DNA of 64,000 nucleotides from Pseudorhodobacter sp. MZDSW-24AT. GTDB lineage: Bacteria > Pseudomonadota > Alphaproteobacteria > Rhodobacterales > Rhodobacteraceae. Position numbers and translations under genes: made by a program. How positions within the stretch are numbered: position 1 is the stretch's first letter; every line of letters begins with the position of its first letter. Where the stretch lies: assembly GCF_002794355.1 (NCBI RefSeq), contig NZ_PGOI01000008.1:496001-560000 (forward strand), written 5' to 3'. Positions 16,131 to 25,222 of this stretch are shown in pieces. The notes under the pieces were generated by a model. The model ran no database searches and was not told the DNA's origin. It saw nothing but the letters and a program-made list of their open reading frames with translations.

Positions 16131-17564
16131 TCAGGCCGCGCGGCGGCTGGCGGTCACGGAAAGCGGGAACACCTTGGCCGGGTTCAACAGCCATTTCGGA
16201 TCAAACACATCCTTGACCTTCAGCTGCGCCTCCAGATCCTCGGGCGCGAATTGCACCCCCATCAGATCGCGCTTTTCAATCCCCACCCCATGCTCGCCGG
16301 TCAGGCACCCGCCCACCTCGACGCACAGCCGCAGGATATCGGCCCCCAGCGCCTCGCAGCGCTCCAGATCGCCCGGCTTGTTGGCGTCAAACAGGATCAG
16401 CGGGTGCATGTTGCCGTCCCCGGCATGAAACACATTCGCCACATCCAGCCCGATCGCGCGGCTCATCTCGCCGATCCGGCGCAGCACATAAGGCAGGCTC
16501 GACACCGGGATCGTGCCATCCAGACACATGTAATCGTTGATCTGCCCCATCGCGCCAAAGGCCGACTTCCGGCCCAGCCAGATGCGCTTGGCCTGATCCT
16601 CATCCGCCGCCTCGCGGAACTCCACCGGGTCATGGCGCAGCGCGATCGCCTTGATCAGCGCCAGCTGTTCGTCAATTTCGGCAGGGCTGCCTTCCACCTC
16701 GACAATCAGCAAGGCCTCGCACATCGGATAGCCCGCCTTGGCAAAGGCCTCGGTCGCCTCGATACAAGGACGGTCCATGAATTCGATCGCGACGGGCAGC
16801 ACGCCCGCCTTGATGATGTCGGACACGCATTCCCCCGCCACCTCATTGCTGTTGAACCCCACCAGCACCGGGCGCGCGCCTTCGGGCTTGGGCAGGATGC
16901 GCAAGGTGGCTTCCGTCACCACGCCCAACTGCCCCTCGCTGCCGCAGATCACGCCCAAAAGATCCAAGCCCCCCGCATCCAGATAGGGCCCGCCGATCTC
17001 GACCACGGTGCCATCCATCTGCACCAGCGTGACGCCCAACAGGTTGTTCGTCGTCACCCCGTATTTCAGACAATGCGCCCCGCCCGAATTCATCGCGATG
17101 TTCCCCGCGATCGCGCAGGCCAGCTGGCTGGACGGATCGGGCGCATAGAAGAACCCATCCGCCTCCACCGCGCCCGTCACACTCAGATTGGTGCGCCCCG
17201 TCTGCACCCGGATGAAGCGGTTGTCATAATCACAGTCCAGCACGGCCGTCATCCGCGCCACCCCCAGCACCACGCAATCGGCGGTGGGCAAGGCCCCGCC
17301 CGCAAGGCTGGTCCCCGATCCGCGCGGCACCACCGGCACGCCTTCGGCATGGCACAGCCGCAGCACCGCCGCCACTTCTTCGGTCGAGCGCGGCAGCACC
17401 ACCACCAAGGGCGGGCAGCGATAGGCGGTCAGCGCATCGCATTCATAGGCGCGTGTCTCGGCCTCGTCCCAGATCACCGCATCGGCGGGCAAAATCTGGC
17501 GCAGGCCCGCCACGATGCGCGCCTTGGCGCCAAGAACCATGCTGTCGGGCAGCGGCATTTCCAT
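16131..17564 (-). CDS. glcD: Glycolate oxidase FAD-linked subunit GlcD
   Basis: This 477-residue flavoprotein oxidises glycolate to glyoxylate. The FAD motifs are PVVPRGSGTSLAGGALP, NIAMNSGGAHCLKYGVTTNN and GSEGQLGVVTEATL, with the C-terminal FAD_oxidase_C region ending around CLTGEHGVGIEKRDLM. The frame remains open for 690 bases upstream, but that stretch is antisense to the DUF599 gene. The ATG at 17564 has GAGG 7 bases before it and gives the usual length. First gene of glcDEF; no glcC regulator lies beside it. Glyoxylate made here could feed the two reductases at 0.3-2.5 kb. Confidence 0.95.
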   Translation of the reverse strand: MEMPLPDSMVLGAKARIVAGLRQILPADAVIWDEAETRAYECDALTAYRCPPLVVVLPRSTEEVAAVLRLCHAEGVPVVPRGSGTSLAGGALPTADCVVLGVARMTAVLDCDYDNRFIRVQTGRTNLSVTGAVEADGFFYAPDPSSQLACAIAGNIAMNSGGAHCLKYGVTTNNLLGVTLVQMDGTVVEIGGPYLDAGGLDLLGVICGSEGQLGVVTEATLRILPKPEGARPVLVGFNSNEVAGECVSDIIKAGVLPVAIEFMDRPCIEATEAFAKAGYPMCEALLIVEVEGSPAEIDEQLALIKAIALRHDPVEFREAADEDQAKRIWLGRKSAFGAMGQINDYMCLDGTIPVSSLPYVLRRIGEMSRAIGLDVANVFHAGDGNMHPLILFDANKPGDLERCEALGADILRLCVEVGGCLTGEHGVGIEKRDLMGVQFAPEDLEAQLKVKDVFDPKWLLNPAKVFPLSVTASRRAA

Positions 17565-17702
17565 CGGCAGACCTCGATCCGAAACCTCTCTTCCGCGCAG
17601 AGTAGCGCAGAAATTGGTCAAGTGAAATAACCAATTTTCAACAAGCCGCCACCCTGTCTTTTCCCAGTAGGAAAGCCGCCGCCGCCGCAGTAAACTGCCG
17701 CC

Positions 17703-18392
17703 ATGACAACACTTTTCTCTACCCTCTCGCTCGACCGCGCCGATGCCATCGCCTTGGGGCTCTTGATCCTGTCTTGGGCGCTGATCGGCTGGCTGGTGGA
17801 ACATCCGCCGAAATCGCGGCCTTCGGTCACCGCCCTGATGGCCGATTACCGGCGCGATTGGATGCGCCAGTTCGTCACCCGCTCGCCGCGCATCTTTGAT
17901 GCCAATATCATCGACTCGCTGCGGCAAAGCACCGCTTTCTTCGCCTCCACCTCGATGATCGCGCTTGGCGGCGGGGTGGCGCTGATCGGCAATGTCACCC
18001 AGCTGGAAGGTCTGGCCCATGACCTCACGATCGAGGCGGCGGGCGTGCGGGTGGAATTGAAGATCATCCTTGTGCTGCTGTTTCTGGCCAATGCGCTGCT
18101 GAAATTCGTCTGGGCGCATCGTCTTTTCGGCTATTGCGCCATCCTTATGGCCGCCGTGCCGAACGATCCGGCCGATCCGCTGGCCTATACCCGCGCGGGC
18201 CAAGCGGCAGAGATCAACATCACCGCCGCCAAAAGCTTCAACCGTGGCCTGCAATCCATCTATTTCGCACTCGCGGGCATCACGTGGCTTTTGGGGCCCA
18301 TCGCGCTCATCGCGGCCACGGTGATCACCTCGGCGCTGCTCTTGCGGCGCGAGTTTGCCTCGCTCTCGCGGCAGGTGATGCTCTCGCGCTGA
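17703..18392 (+). CDS. DUF599 family membrane protein
   Basis: This 229-residue inner-membrane protein has about four hydrophobic helices: ALGLLILSWALIGWLV, TSMIALGGGVALIG, IILVLLFLANALLKFVWA and GLQSIYFALAGITWLLG. The pattern RRDWMRQFVTRSPRIFDANI followed by STAFFASTSM is characteristic of DUF599. The function of the family is unknown. It is divergent from glcD with a 138-base gap and converges directly on the next operon, with no gap at all. Codon use is like its neighbours. Confidence 0.85.
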   Translation: MTTLFSTLSLDRADAIALGLLILSWALIGWLVEHPPKSRPSVTALMADYRRDWMRQFVTRSPRIFDANIIDSLRQSTAFFASTSMIALGGGVALIGNVTQLEGLAHDLTIEAAGVRVELKIILVLLFLANALLKFVWAHRLFGYCAILMAAVPNDPADPLAYTRAGQAAEINITAAKSFNRGLQSIYFALAGITWLLGPIALIAATVITSALLLRREFASLSRQVMLSR

Positions 18393-20468
18393 TCAGGCGG
18401 CCTTGCGCGCCCCCCGGCGCCCTTCGATCAACCAAGCCGCAATCGCGAACAGCGCCACCAGCACCAGCCAAGCCCAGCCCGGCAACAGCGCCGCCACCCG
18501 CACATCCTGCGTCACATACGCGCCGCGGGGCGTGATCCCGATCCAGCCGCGCCCGGCGGCAGGGCGCCCCTCGCGCACGCTGCGCACATCGGGCGCACCG
18601 TCTGACAGGCGCAGCACGCCCCCATTGGTGGCCGCCACCGTGGACGCCAGCACCTCGCCCGAGGCGATGGTTTCCACAAACTCGCGCGGGGCCGATGGAC
18701 CCACGGCAACCACCCGGCTCAACTCCCCCTGCTCCATCCGATAAAGGCCCACCGTCGGCGCTTCGAACAGGCCCTCATAGCGTCCGGGCGAGACTTCCGT
18801 CAGGCTCAGCGCGGTTTGCGCCCCATCCGGCCCGGTGATCGTCACATCCCCCGGCGGCGTCTCCTCGATGCTGCGCCGCGTGACCGTCAGGCTCTGGCCC
18901 GACACCGTGGCGGACAGGGTTTCCTCCTCCAGCTCCGGCTCTTTCAGCATCCAATGGGCAAGCCGCCGCAACAGCTCCAGCTGCGGGCCGCCGCCCTCAT
19001 AGCCGCGCCCCCACAGCCAAGCGTGATCCGACGCCAGAATCGCCACACGCCCTTCGTCCACCCGGTCCAAAATCAGCAGCGGGCGACCTTCCGGCCCTTC
19101 CATCACCACTTGTCCCGCGCGCGGGATCACATCCACCATACGGAACCAGCGGCCCCAGCCGCCTTCGGGGGCCATGGCTTCCAGCCCTTCGGTCACCGGA
19201 TGGCGTCGGCCAAGATCGGTAAGCTGGGGCTGAAACCCACCCTCGATCACCCGCGCGGTCGGATCGGCGGGCAGGATCTGCGCCAGAGGCGACCGCCACA
19301 GGCTGTCCACCGCGCCATATTCCGGCCCTGCCGCCACCAGAACCGTGCCGCCGCCGCGCACATAATTCACGATGTTTTCCATGTAAGACATCGGCAGGAT
19401 GCCCCGCATGGAATAGCGGTCGAAGACGATCAGATCGAATTCCTCGATCTTTTCCACGAAAAGCTCACGCGTCGGGAAGGCAATCAGCGACAGTTCACTG
19501 ACAGGGATGCCATCCTGCTTTTCCGGCGGGCGCAGAATGGTGAAATGCACCAGATCCACACTCGCATCGGATTTCAGCAGGTTGCGCCAGACTCGCTCCC
19601 CCGCATGCGGCTCGCCGCTGACCAACAGCACCCGCAAGCGGTCGCGCACGCCATTGATCTGCACCACGGCGGCATTGTTGCGGTCGGTCAACTCACCCTC
19701 GGCGGTCGCAACGGTGAATTGCAGCACGTTCATCCCGCCATGCGGCAGCGTCACCGGCAGTTCAAGATCTTCGCCCACCGGCACGGTATAGGTTTGCGGT
19801 GCCTCGGCATCCACGGCGATGGTCAGTTCCGCCATCGGGCCGACGCTGGCAGGCACCGCGCCCTGATCCTCGATCCGCAGGGTCAGCAGCACCTCTTCGC
19901 CCAAGATGGCAAAGGCCGGGGCGTTCTTCACGATCAACCGGCGGTCCCAATCCTCGGGCTCCCCGGTCAACAGCAGATGCAGCGGCGCGGGCATGTTCGG
20001 CGCAAGCTCCAGATCATGCACCTGCCCGTCGCTGATGATCACCGCGCCCGCCACCCGCGCGCGCGGCTCTTCGGCCAAGGCCTCGGCCAGCGCGGTCATC
20101 GCCAGCGTGCCCGCATCCTCGGGCCCGTCGCCCAGACGCGTTACCCGCAACTCGGTGTTCTCCAGCGCCGCCACCTCAGCCTGAAGCGCGGCCAGCGCGG
20201 CTTCGGTCTGCGCCGGACGCGCGCCCAGCTGTTGGCTCGCACTGTCATCCACCACCGCGATCACGATGTCGGATTGCGGCGCGCGGTCTTCCTCTTGCAG
20301 CGCCGGATTGGCCAGCGCCAGCAGCACCATCCCCGCCGCCAGCGCCCGCAAGCCCCAGCCCGACAGGCCGCGCAGCACCGCCAGCCCCAGCAGCACCACG
20401 GCAAAGGCCAAGGCCCCCCAGAGCATGGGCCAAGGGATCAGCGGCGCGAAGATAAGGCTTTGTGTCAT
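18393..20468 (-). CDS. Membrane protein with vWA-like and glutamine amidotransferase-like domains
   Basis: This 691-residue protein starts with two hydrophobic helices (residues about 5-60), continues with a vWA-like domain opening at IVIAVVDDSASQQ (D-x-S-x-S metal site) and ends with a membrane helix (GWAWLVLVALFAIAAWLIEG). The middle part has a GATase-1-like fold: RDRLRVLLVSGEPHAGE, LIVFDRYSM and GGGTVLVAAGPEY. It is the last gene of the moxR operon and its ATG overlaps the preceding TGA by 4 bases. Such proteins are thought to act in envelope stress or surface-complex assembly; the precise role is unknown. Confidence 0.75.
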   Translation of the reverse strand: MTQSLIFAPLIPWPMLWGALAFAVVLLGLAVLRGLSGWGLRALAAGMVLLALANPALQEEDRAPQSDIVIAVVDDSASQQLGARPAQTEAALAALQAEVAALENTELRVTRLGDGPEDAGTLAMTALAEALAEEPRARVAGAVIISDGQVHDLELAPNMPAPLHLLLTGEPEDWDRRLIVKNAPAFAILGEEVLLTLRIEDQGAVPASVGPMAELTIAVDAEAPQTYTVPVGEDLELPVTLPHGGMNVLQFTVATAEGELTDRNNAAVVQINGVRDRLRVLLVSGEPHAGERVWRNLLKSDASVDLVHFTILRPPEKQDGIPVSELSLIAFPTRELFVEKIEEFDLIVFDRYSMRGILPMSYMENIVNYVRGGGTVLVAAGPEYGAVDSLWRSPLAQILPADPTARVIEGGFQPQLTDLGRRHPVTEGLEAMAPEGGWGRWFRMVDVIPRAGQVVMEGPEGRPLLILDRVDEGRVAILASDHAWLWGRGYEGGGPQLELLRRLAHWMLKEPELEEETLSATVSGQSLTVTRRSIEETPPGDVTITGPDGAQTALSLTEVSPGRYEGLFEAPTVGLYRMEQGELSRVVAVGPSAPREFVETIASGEVLASTVAATNGGVLRLSDGAPDVRSVREGRPAAGRGWIGITPRGAYVTQDVRVAALLPGWAWLVLVALFAIAAWLIEGRRGARKAA

Positions 20469-23224
20469 TGTCCCAACCTGTCCAGCAGCGCAGGCACATG
20501 GACCTGATCGGATTTGTAGTTGCCCGTCAGCACATGCATGATCAGGTTCACGCCAAAGCGATACGCCATCTCGCGCTGTCGCTCTCCGGCAAAGCCGCGC
20601 CCCACGGGCAAGAGCGGCGCGCCATTCGCGCTTGTGGCCCAAGCCGAGGCCCAGTCATTGCCGCCAATCACCACCGGCGTCACCCCGTCATTGAGGTTGC
20701 GAAACGGCATCCCCTCCACCTGCTCGGCATCCGGGGGCGCGGCCTCCACCCAGACAGCCCCGCGCGCGTGACGCCCCGGAAAATCCTGCAACAGATAGAA
20801 GGTGCGCGTCAGCACGTGATCAACCGGCATCTGCTCCAAGGGCGGGATGTTCAACCCCGCCGCCAACCGCTGCAAGTGCTGCGCTTCCGGCGAAGACCCG
20901 CCCGCCAGATCGGCATCCCGGGTGTCGAACAGGATCATCCCCCCGGTGCGCAGATACTCGTTCAGCTTGGAATAGGCCGCCGCCGAAGGCAGCGGCTGCG
21001 CGGTCGACACCGGCCAATAAAGGAACGGAAAGAACGCCAGCTCATCGGTTTCGATGTTCACCCCGATGGGCCGGTCGGGTTCAATCGAGGTGCGCTGCCA
21101 CAAGATCTCGCCCAGACCGAACAGCCCCGCCGCCGCCGTCTCATCCAGCCGCGCATCGCCCGTGATCACATGCGCCAGCACCAGCCCCGTGGTGGCCTGA
21201 AGCGCAAACTCATCCCCCGGCGCCTCCTGCGCCTGCGCTTCGGGCACCATCATCATCAGCGCCAAAATCACCGCCGCCCCGCGCGCGAACCCGCCCAGAC
21301 GGCCCGAAACAAACAGCGCCGCCAGAATGTCCAGCATCAAGAGCGCCAAGGCCCCCGACAGGAACGCGCCTTTCAGCGCCTGCTCGGGCGGGGTCTCCAA
21401 CCCTTCGATCACCGTCCCCGAAGGCCAGGCCGCCGGCACCAGCGCGGTCTCGGCCCCGATCACGTTCAGTGCCACCCGCCGATCCGCCCCGGCATAAAGG
21501 CCCGGCGGCTGCTCCGGCCCCGGCCCGGCCGCCATCGCCTGCGCCAGCACCTCACCCGGCTGTCCCGGCAATTCGCCCGCATCTTGCAACTGGCCATAGG
21601 CATCCAGCACCACCTCGGGCACCCATGTCTGCCCCGCCAGATCGGCGGCCTCGGGCGCGGCAGGGCGGGTCGACACCGCCAACCGCTCCAGCATCGACAT
21701 GAACAGCCCCGACAGCGGCAAGGTGGACCATTCGGCATTGGCGGTCACATGCACCAGCACCACCTGCCCCTGCCCCACCACCTTGCGCGTCACCAAGGGC
21801 GTGCCATCGGCCAAGGCCGCAATCGTGCGCTCGGCCAGATCCGGCCCCGGCTGCGCCAGCACCTGTGCCGTCACACTCACATCCGATGGCAAAGGCAAAC
21901 CATGAAAGGGCGAGTCCTCGGGGAACGGCGCCAAGGCCTTCGGCTCGCCCCAGCTCATGGCGCCGCCCACACTGCGCCCGCCTTCCCGCAGCCGCACCGG
22001 CATCAGCGGGTCTTCACTCATCCGGCTCACATCGCTTGCCGCCAGTTGCGGCCCGGCAAAGCGCAGCAACAGGCCGCCATCGTCCAGCCAGTCCAGCAGC
22101 GCATCGGTATCGCTCTGCGACAGCCGCGCCACATCCGCCATGATCACCACATCGGGCGAGGCCAGCAGCAAGTCGGTCAGCGACCCTTCCATCAGATCGG
22201 CCACCGGCTCCAGCGCCTGCCGCAGATAGTGCAAGGGCGACAGCAGTTGCAGCCCCTCTCGGTCGGCCCCGCCGCCGATCAAGGCCACCTTGCGCCGCTT
22301 CAAGCTGTCATCCGTCAGGCTCACCGCCCCCGCCGACCGCAGCCCCGCAATCTCAAACCGGGTGATCCGGTTGCGCAACTCAGGCGGCAGCGACAGTGCC
22401 GCCTCGGCCCGCTCTTCGCCGCCGCTAAAACTCAGGCCGATCCGCGCCAACTCCCGCTCGACCCCGGCCGGGTCTGGCCCGCGCGCCGAGACTTCAACCG
22501 CCACCTCACCCTCCACCGGCAGGCGCGAGGCCGCAAGCTGCACCGCGCCATCGCCATAAGTGGCAGGATGCAGCGCAAAGACCGGACGCGGGCTTTCAAA
22601 GATCGTCACCCCGCCCTTGGCTTCAAACGCCGTCATCAGCGCCGCCCGCCCCGGATGATCCAGCCCATCCGAAAGCCAGAATGTGTCAAACCCGCCTTCG
22701 GGCAGCACCGGAACCCAAGCCGCCAGATCGCGCGGCCCCCAAGCCTGCGGCGACACCCCGCCCAGCCGCGCCGCCACCGCATCCGCCGCCTGAAACGCCA
22801 CCTGACCGGGCGCATCGCTCAGGCGGATCACGGCCACCGGTCGGCCATCGCGCCCGGCCTCTTCGATCAGGGCGGCTGCCCGGTCGATCCGGCGCGGCCA
22901 GTCGCGCGCATCGGCCCATGTCGCATCCAGCGCAATCAACAATGGTCCGGTGCCCGCCTGCCGTGCGACCGGGTTCAGCACCGGCCCGGCAAAGGCAATG
23001 ATCGCCGCCGCAATCGCGGCCATCCGCAGCAAAAGCAACCACCACGGGGTCTTGTCGGCTTCTGCCTCCTCATCGCGCAGGCCGAGCAGCAGTGCCACGC
23101 CGGGAAAGCGGCGGCGGATCGGCGCTGGCGGCACCGCCCGCAAAAGCAGCCACAACAGCGGCAAGGCAATCAGGCCCAAAAGCAGCATGGGCGTGGCAAA
23201 GCCGATGGGACCCAGCATAAACAT
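20465..23224 (-). CDS. BatA-type N-terminal and DUF4159 domain membrane protein
   Basis: This 919-residue protein has a BatA-like N-terminus with two helices and the segment PPAPIRRRFPGVALLLGL, then a vWA-like domain (GPLLIALDATWADARDW). A long middle part with amidotransferase-like features follows, then a helix near residue 640, and a C-terminal DUF4159 domain (TTGLVLAHVITGDARLDETA, ARGAVWVEAA). The start ATG overlaps the TGA of the DUF58 gene by one base (TGATG). DUF4159 proteins regularly travel with MoxR and DUF58 in alphaproteobacteria. The function is not known; a MoxR-assisted envelope complex is the common inference. Confidence 0.85.
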   Translation of the reverse strand: MFMLGPIGFATPMLLLGLIALPLLWLLLRAVPPAPIRRRFPGVALLLGLRDEEAEADKTPWWLLLLRMAAIAAAIIAFAGPVLNPVARQAGTGPLLIALDATWADARDWPRRIDRAAALIEEAGRDGRPVAVIRLSDAPGQVAFQAADAVAARLGGVSPQAWGPRDLAAWVPVLPEGGFDTFWLSDGLDHPGRAALMTAFEAKGGVTIFESPRPVFALHPATYGDGAVQLAASRLPVEGEVAVEVSARGPDPAGVERELARIGLSFSGGEERAEAALSLPPELRNRITRFEIAGLRSAGAVSLTDDSLKRRKVALIGGGADREGLQLLSPLHYLRQALEPVADLMEGSLTDLLLASPDVVIMADVARLSQSDTDALLDWLDDGGLLLRFAGPQLAASDVSRMSEDPLMPVRLREGGRSVGGAMSWGEPKALAPFPEDSPFHGLPLPSDVSVTAQVLAQPGPDLAERTIAALADGTPLVTRKVVGQGQVVLVHVTANAEWSTLPLSGLFMSMLERLAVSTRPAAPEAADLAGQTWVPEVVLDAYGQLQDAGELPGQPGEVLAQAMAAGPGPEQPPGLYAGADRRVALNVIGAETALVPAAWPSGTVIEGLETPPEQALKGAFLSGALALLMLDILAALFVSGRLGGFARGAAVILALMMMVPEAQAQEAPGDEFALQATTGLVLAHVITGDARLDETAAAGLFGLGEILWQRTSIEPDRPIGVNIETDELAFFPFLYWPVSTAQPLPSAAAYSKLNEYLRTGGMILFDTRDADLAGGSSPEAQHLQRLAAGLNIPPLEQMPVDHVLTRTFYLLQDFPGRHARGAVWVEAAPPDAEQVEGMPFRNLNDGVTPVVIGGNDWASAWATSANGAPLLPVGRGFAGERQREMAYRFGVNLIMHVLTGNYKSDQVHVPALLDRLGQ

Positions 23225-24093
23225 CAGCGGCCCCCCTGCAAGGCGCGGTAAATCCACAACAAGGCCGCTTGCGCCGGCTGCCCCGAATGATGTGTGGTCA
23301 CATGCCAACCCACCGCGCGGCCCAGTTGCGCCAACTGATCCTTGCGCTCGGCCAGCCGGGCCAGATAGCGGTCCCGCAGATCGCCCGCCTGTTGGGTTTC
23401 ATGGCGCATGCCGCCCCCCATCGATTCAAAGATGGTGCGGCCCGAGAAGGGAAACTCTTCTTCCGCCGGGTCCAGCACCTGAATCAGCGCGCCGCGCACG
23501 CCACGATCGGCCGCCGCTGTCAAAGCCGCCTCCACCGGGGCGAGATCGCCAAGGAAATCCGAAAGAAACAGCGCGCGGCCATGGCTGACCATCCCAGTCG
23601 CGGTGGGGGCGCCATAGTCCGCCGCGTCTTCCGCCCCCGACAGCACGGCCGCCAGCTTCACGATCTGCGCCCGACCCGGGCGCGGCGGGGCGGCATCGCC
23701 CGCCAGCCCCACCCGCTCGCCCGCGCGCAGAAGCAGCACCGCCGTCGCCAGCGCCAAGAGCCGCGCCCGGTCGGCCTTGGGCGGGCGCGCCTTGTCGCCG
23801 GAAAACCCCATCGACTTGGCCGGGTCCACCCAAAGCGTCACCGATTGCGCCGATTGCCATTCGCGCTCGCGCACGAAATGCGCGTCCCCGCGAGCCGACC
23901 GCCGCCAGTCGATCAGCCGCGCGGAGTCGCCCGCGTTCACCGGGCGGTATTGCCAGAACTCATCCCCCTGCCCCGCGCGCTTGCGGCCATGCTCGCCCAT
24001 CATCACCGTGGCGGCCAAAAGCTCCGCCTCGGCCATCAGGGGCGGCAGCGATTGGCCAAGCGTCTCGGCGCGGGACTGAAGCTCAAGGCTCAC
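23224..24093 (-). CDS. DUF58 domain protein of the MoxR operon
   Basis: This 289-residue protein carries the DUF58 signature FWQYRPVNAGDSARLIDWRR and then the vWA-like stretch SVTLWVDPAKSMGFSG (D-x-S-x-x variant). DUF58 proteins are the constant partners of MoxR ATPases. The start is a GTG at 24093 that overlaps the moxR stop as GTGA, which points to coupled translation. It is second in the four-gene operon moxR, DUF58, DUF4159, vWA/GATase-like. No enzymatic residues stand out. Confidence 0.9.
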   Translation of the reverse strand: MSLELQSRAETLGQSLPPLMAEAELLAATVMMGEHGRKRAGQGDEFWQYRPVNAGDSARLIDWRRSARGDAHFVREREWQSAQSVTLWVDPAKSMGFSGDKARPPKADRARLLALATAVLLLRAGERVGLAGDAAPPRPGRAQIVKLAAVLSGAEDAADYGAPTATGMVSHGRALFLSDFLGDLAPVEAALTAAADRGVRGALIQVLDPAEEEFPFSGRTIFESMGGGMRHETQQAGDLRDRYLARLAERKDQLAQLGRAVGWHVTTHHSGQPAQAALLWIYRALQGGR

Positions 24094-25103
24094 GCGGCGG
24101 CCTCAAGCCGCAAGGTGCGGGTGGTCACCCGGTCGATGATGCCCGCAAGCGTTTCGCCGCGCGCGCGGGCGGCAAAGGACAGCGCCATCCGGTGGGTCAG
24201 CACCGCACGCGCCATCGCCGCCACATCCGCCACCGAAGGCGCCAGCCGCCCGTCCAGCAACGCCCGCGCCCGCACGGTAAGCATGAGCGCCTGCGCCGCG
24301 CGCGGCCCCGGCCCCCATGACAGGCTGCCCTCCAACGCGCGGCCCTCGGCCTCGCCGGGGCGGCAGGCGCGCACAAGGTCCAGAATGGCCTCCACCACCG
24401 CCTCGCCCACCGGCATCCGGCGGATCACGGCTTGCGCGGCGATCAGCTCTTCGGCGGTAAACACTTGGGTGGATTCCGCCTCTTCGGCACCGGTGGTGGC
24501 GATCAGAATATCCCGCTCGGTCGCGCGGGTGGGGTATTCCACATCCACCTGCACAAGGAAGCGGTCCAGCTGCGCCTCGGGCAGCGGATAGGTGCCTTCC
24601 TGCTCAATCGGGTTCTGCGTGGCCAGCACATGGAAAGGTTTGCCCAGCTTGCGGTGCTGGCCCGCAATGGTGACTTCCTTTTCCTGCATCGCCTGCAAGA
24701 GCGCCGATTGCGTGCGCGGGCTCGCGCGGTTGATCTCATCCGCCATCAACAGCTGGCAAAAGATCGGCCCTTCGATAAAGCGAAACGCCCGCGCGCCCCC
24801 CTCCCCGGTTTCCAGCACTTCTGACCCCAGAATATCGGCGGGCATCAGATCGGGGGTAAACTGGATGCGGTTGGCCGACAGCCCCATCACCGTGCCCAGC
24901 GTATCCACCAGCCGCGTCTTCCCCAGACCGGGCAGCCCCACCAGAAGCGCATGACCGCCACAGAGCATCGACGCCAGCACCAGATCGACCACCTTTTCCT
25001 GCCCGATGAAACGCCGGTTGATCGAGGCCTTGGCCTGCCCCAGCTTGTCACCCAAGCGCTCAATGGCCTCCACAAGATCGGCTTCGGGGGAAGTTGCGGC
25101 CAT
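24090..25103 (-). CDS. moxR: MoxR-family AAA+ ATPase
   Basis: This 337-residue ATPase has Walker A GLPGLGKT (about residue 60), Walker B LLMADEIN, the MoxR-typical insert and sensor ATQNPIEQEGTYPLPEAQLDR. It acts as a chaperone-like ATPase for partner vWA proteins. The ATG at 25103 is chosen because GGAGG lies 7 bases upstream; an ATG 33 bases earlier is less likely. First gene of its operon; the 119-base gap before it contains no other gene. Confidence 0.93.
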   Translation of the reverse strand: MAATSPEADLVEAIERLGDKLGQAKASINRRFIGQEKVVDLVLASMLCGGHALLVGLPGLGKTRLVDTLGTVMGLSANRIQFTPDLMPADILGSEVLETGEGGARAFRFIEGPIFCQLLMADEINRASPRTQSALLQAMQEKEVTIAGQHRKLGKPFHVLATQNPIEQEGTYPLPEAQLDRFLVQVDVEYPTRATERDILIATTGAEEAESTQVFTAEELIAAQAVIRRMPVGEAVVEAILDLVRACRPGEAEGRALEGSLSWGPGPRAAQALMLTVRARALLDGRLAPSVADVAAMARAVLTHRMALSFAARARGETLAGIIDRVTTRTLRLEAAA

Positions 25104-25222
25104 GTCGTCGCCTCCTTGGGGTTGCTGCGGTCCCATTAGAGCGAGTTATGCCGCAGGGCACAAATGGCAAAAGCGCGAGGCACACAAATGATCGTGAGAA
25201 GCCGAAATGTTCGGCAACGGGG

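Noticed and set aside
14970-17630. 886-codon open frame on the plus strand
   Set aside because: It is antisense to glcE and glcD, rich in Arg, His, Gln and Pro, with no family resemblance. GC-rich genes often leave such open antisense frames.
17565-18254. Upstream extension of the glcD reading frame
   Set aside because: It would give a 707-residue protein; the extra part is antisense to the DUF599 gene and GlcD has a proper ATG with GAGG at 17564.
20462-23251. 929-codon open frame on the plus strand
   Set aside because: It mirrors the DUF4159 gene; His/Arg/Gln-rich composition and lack of a ribosome site show that it is a shadow.
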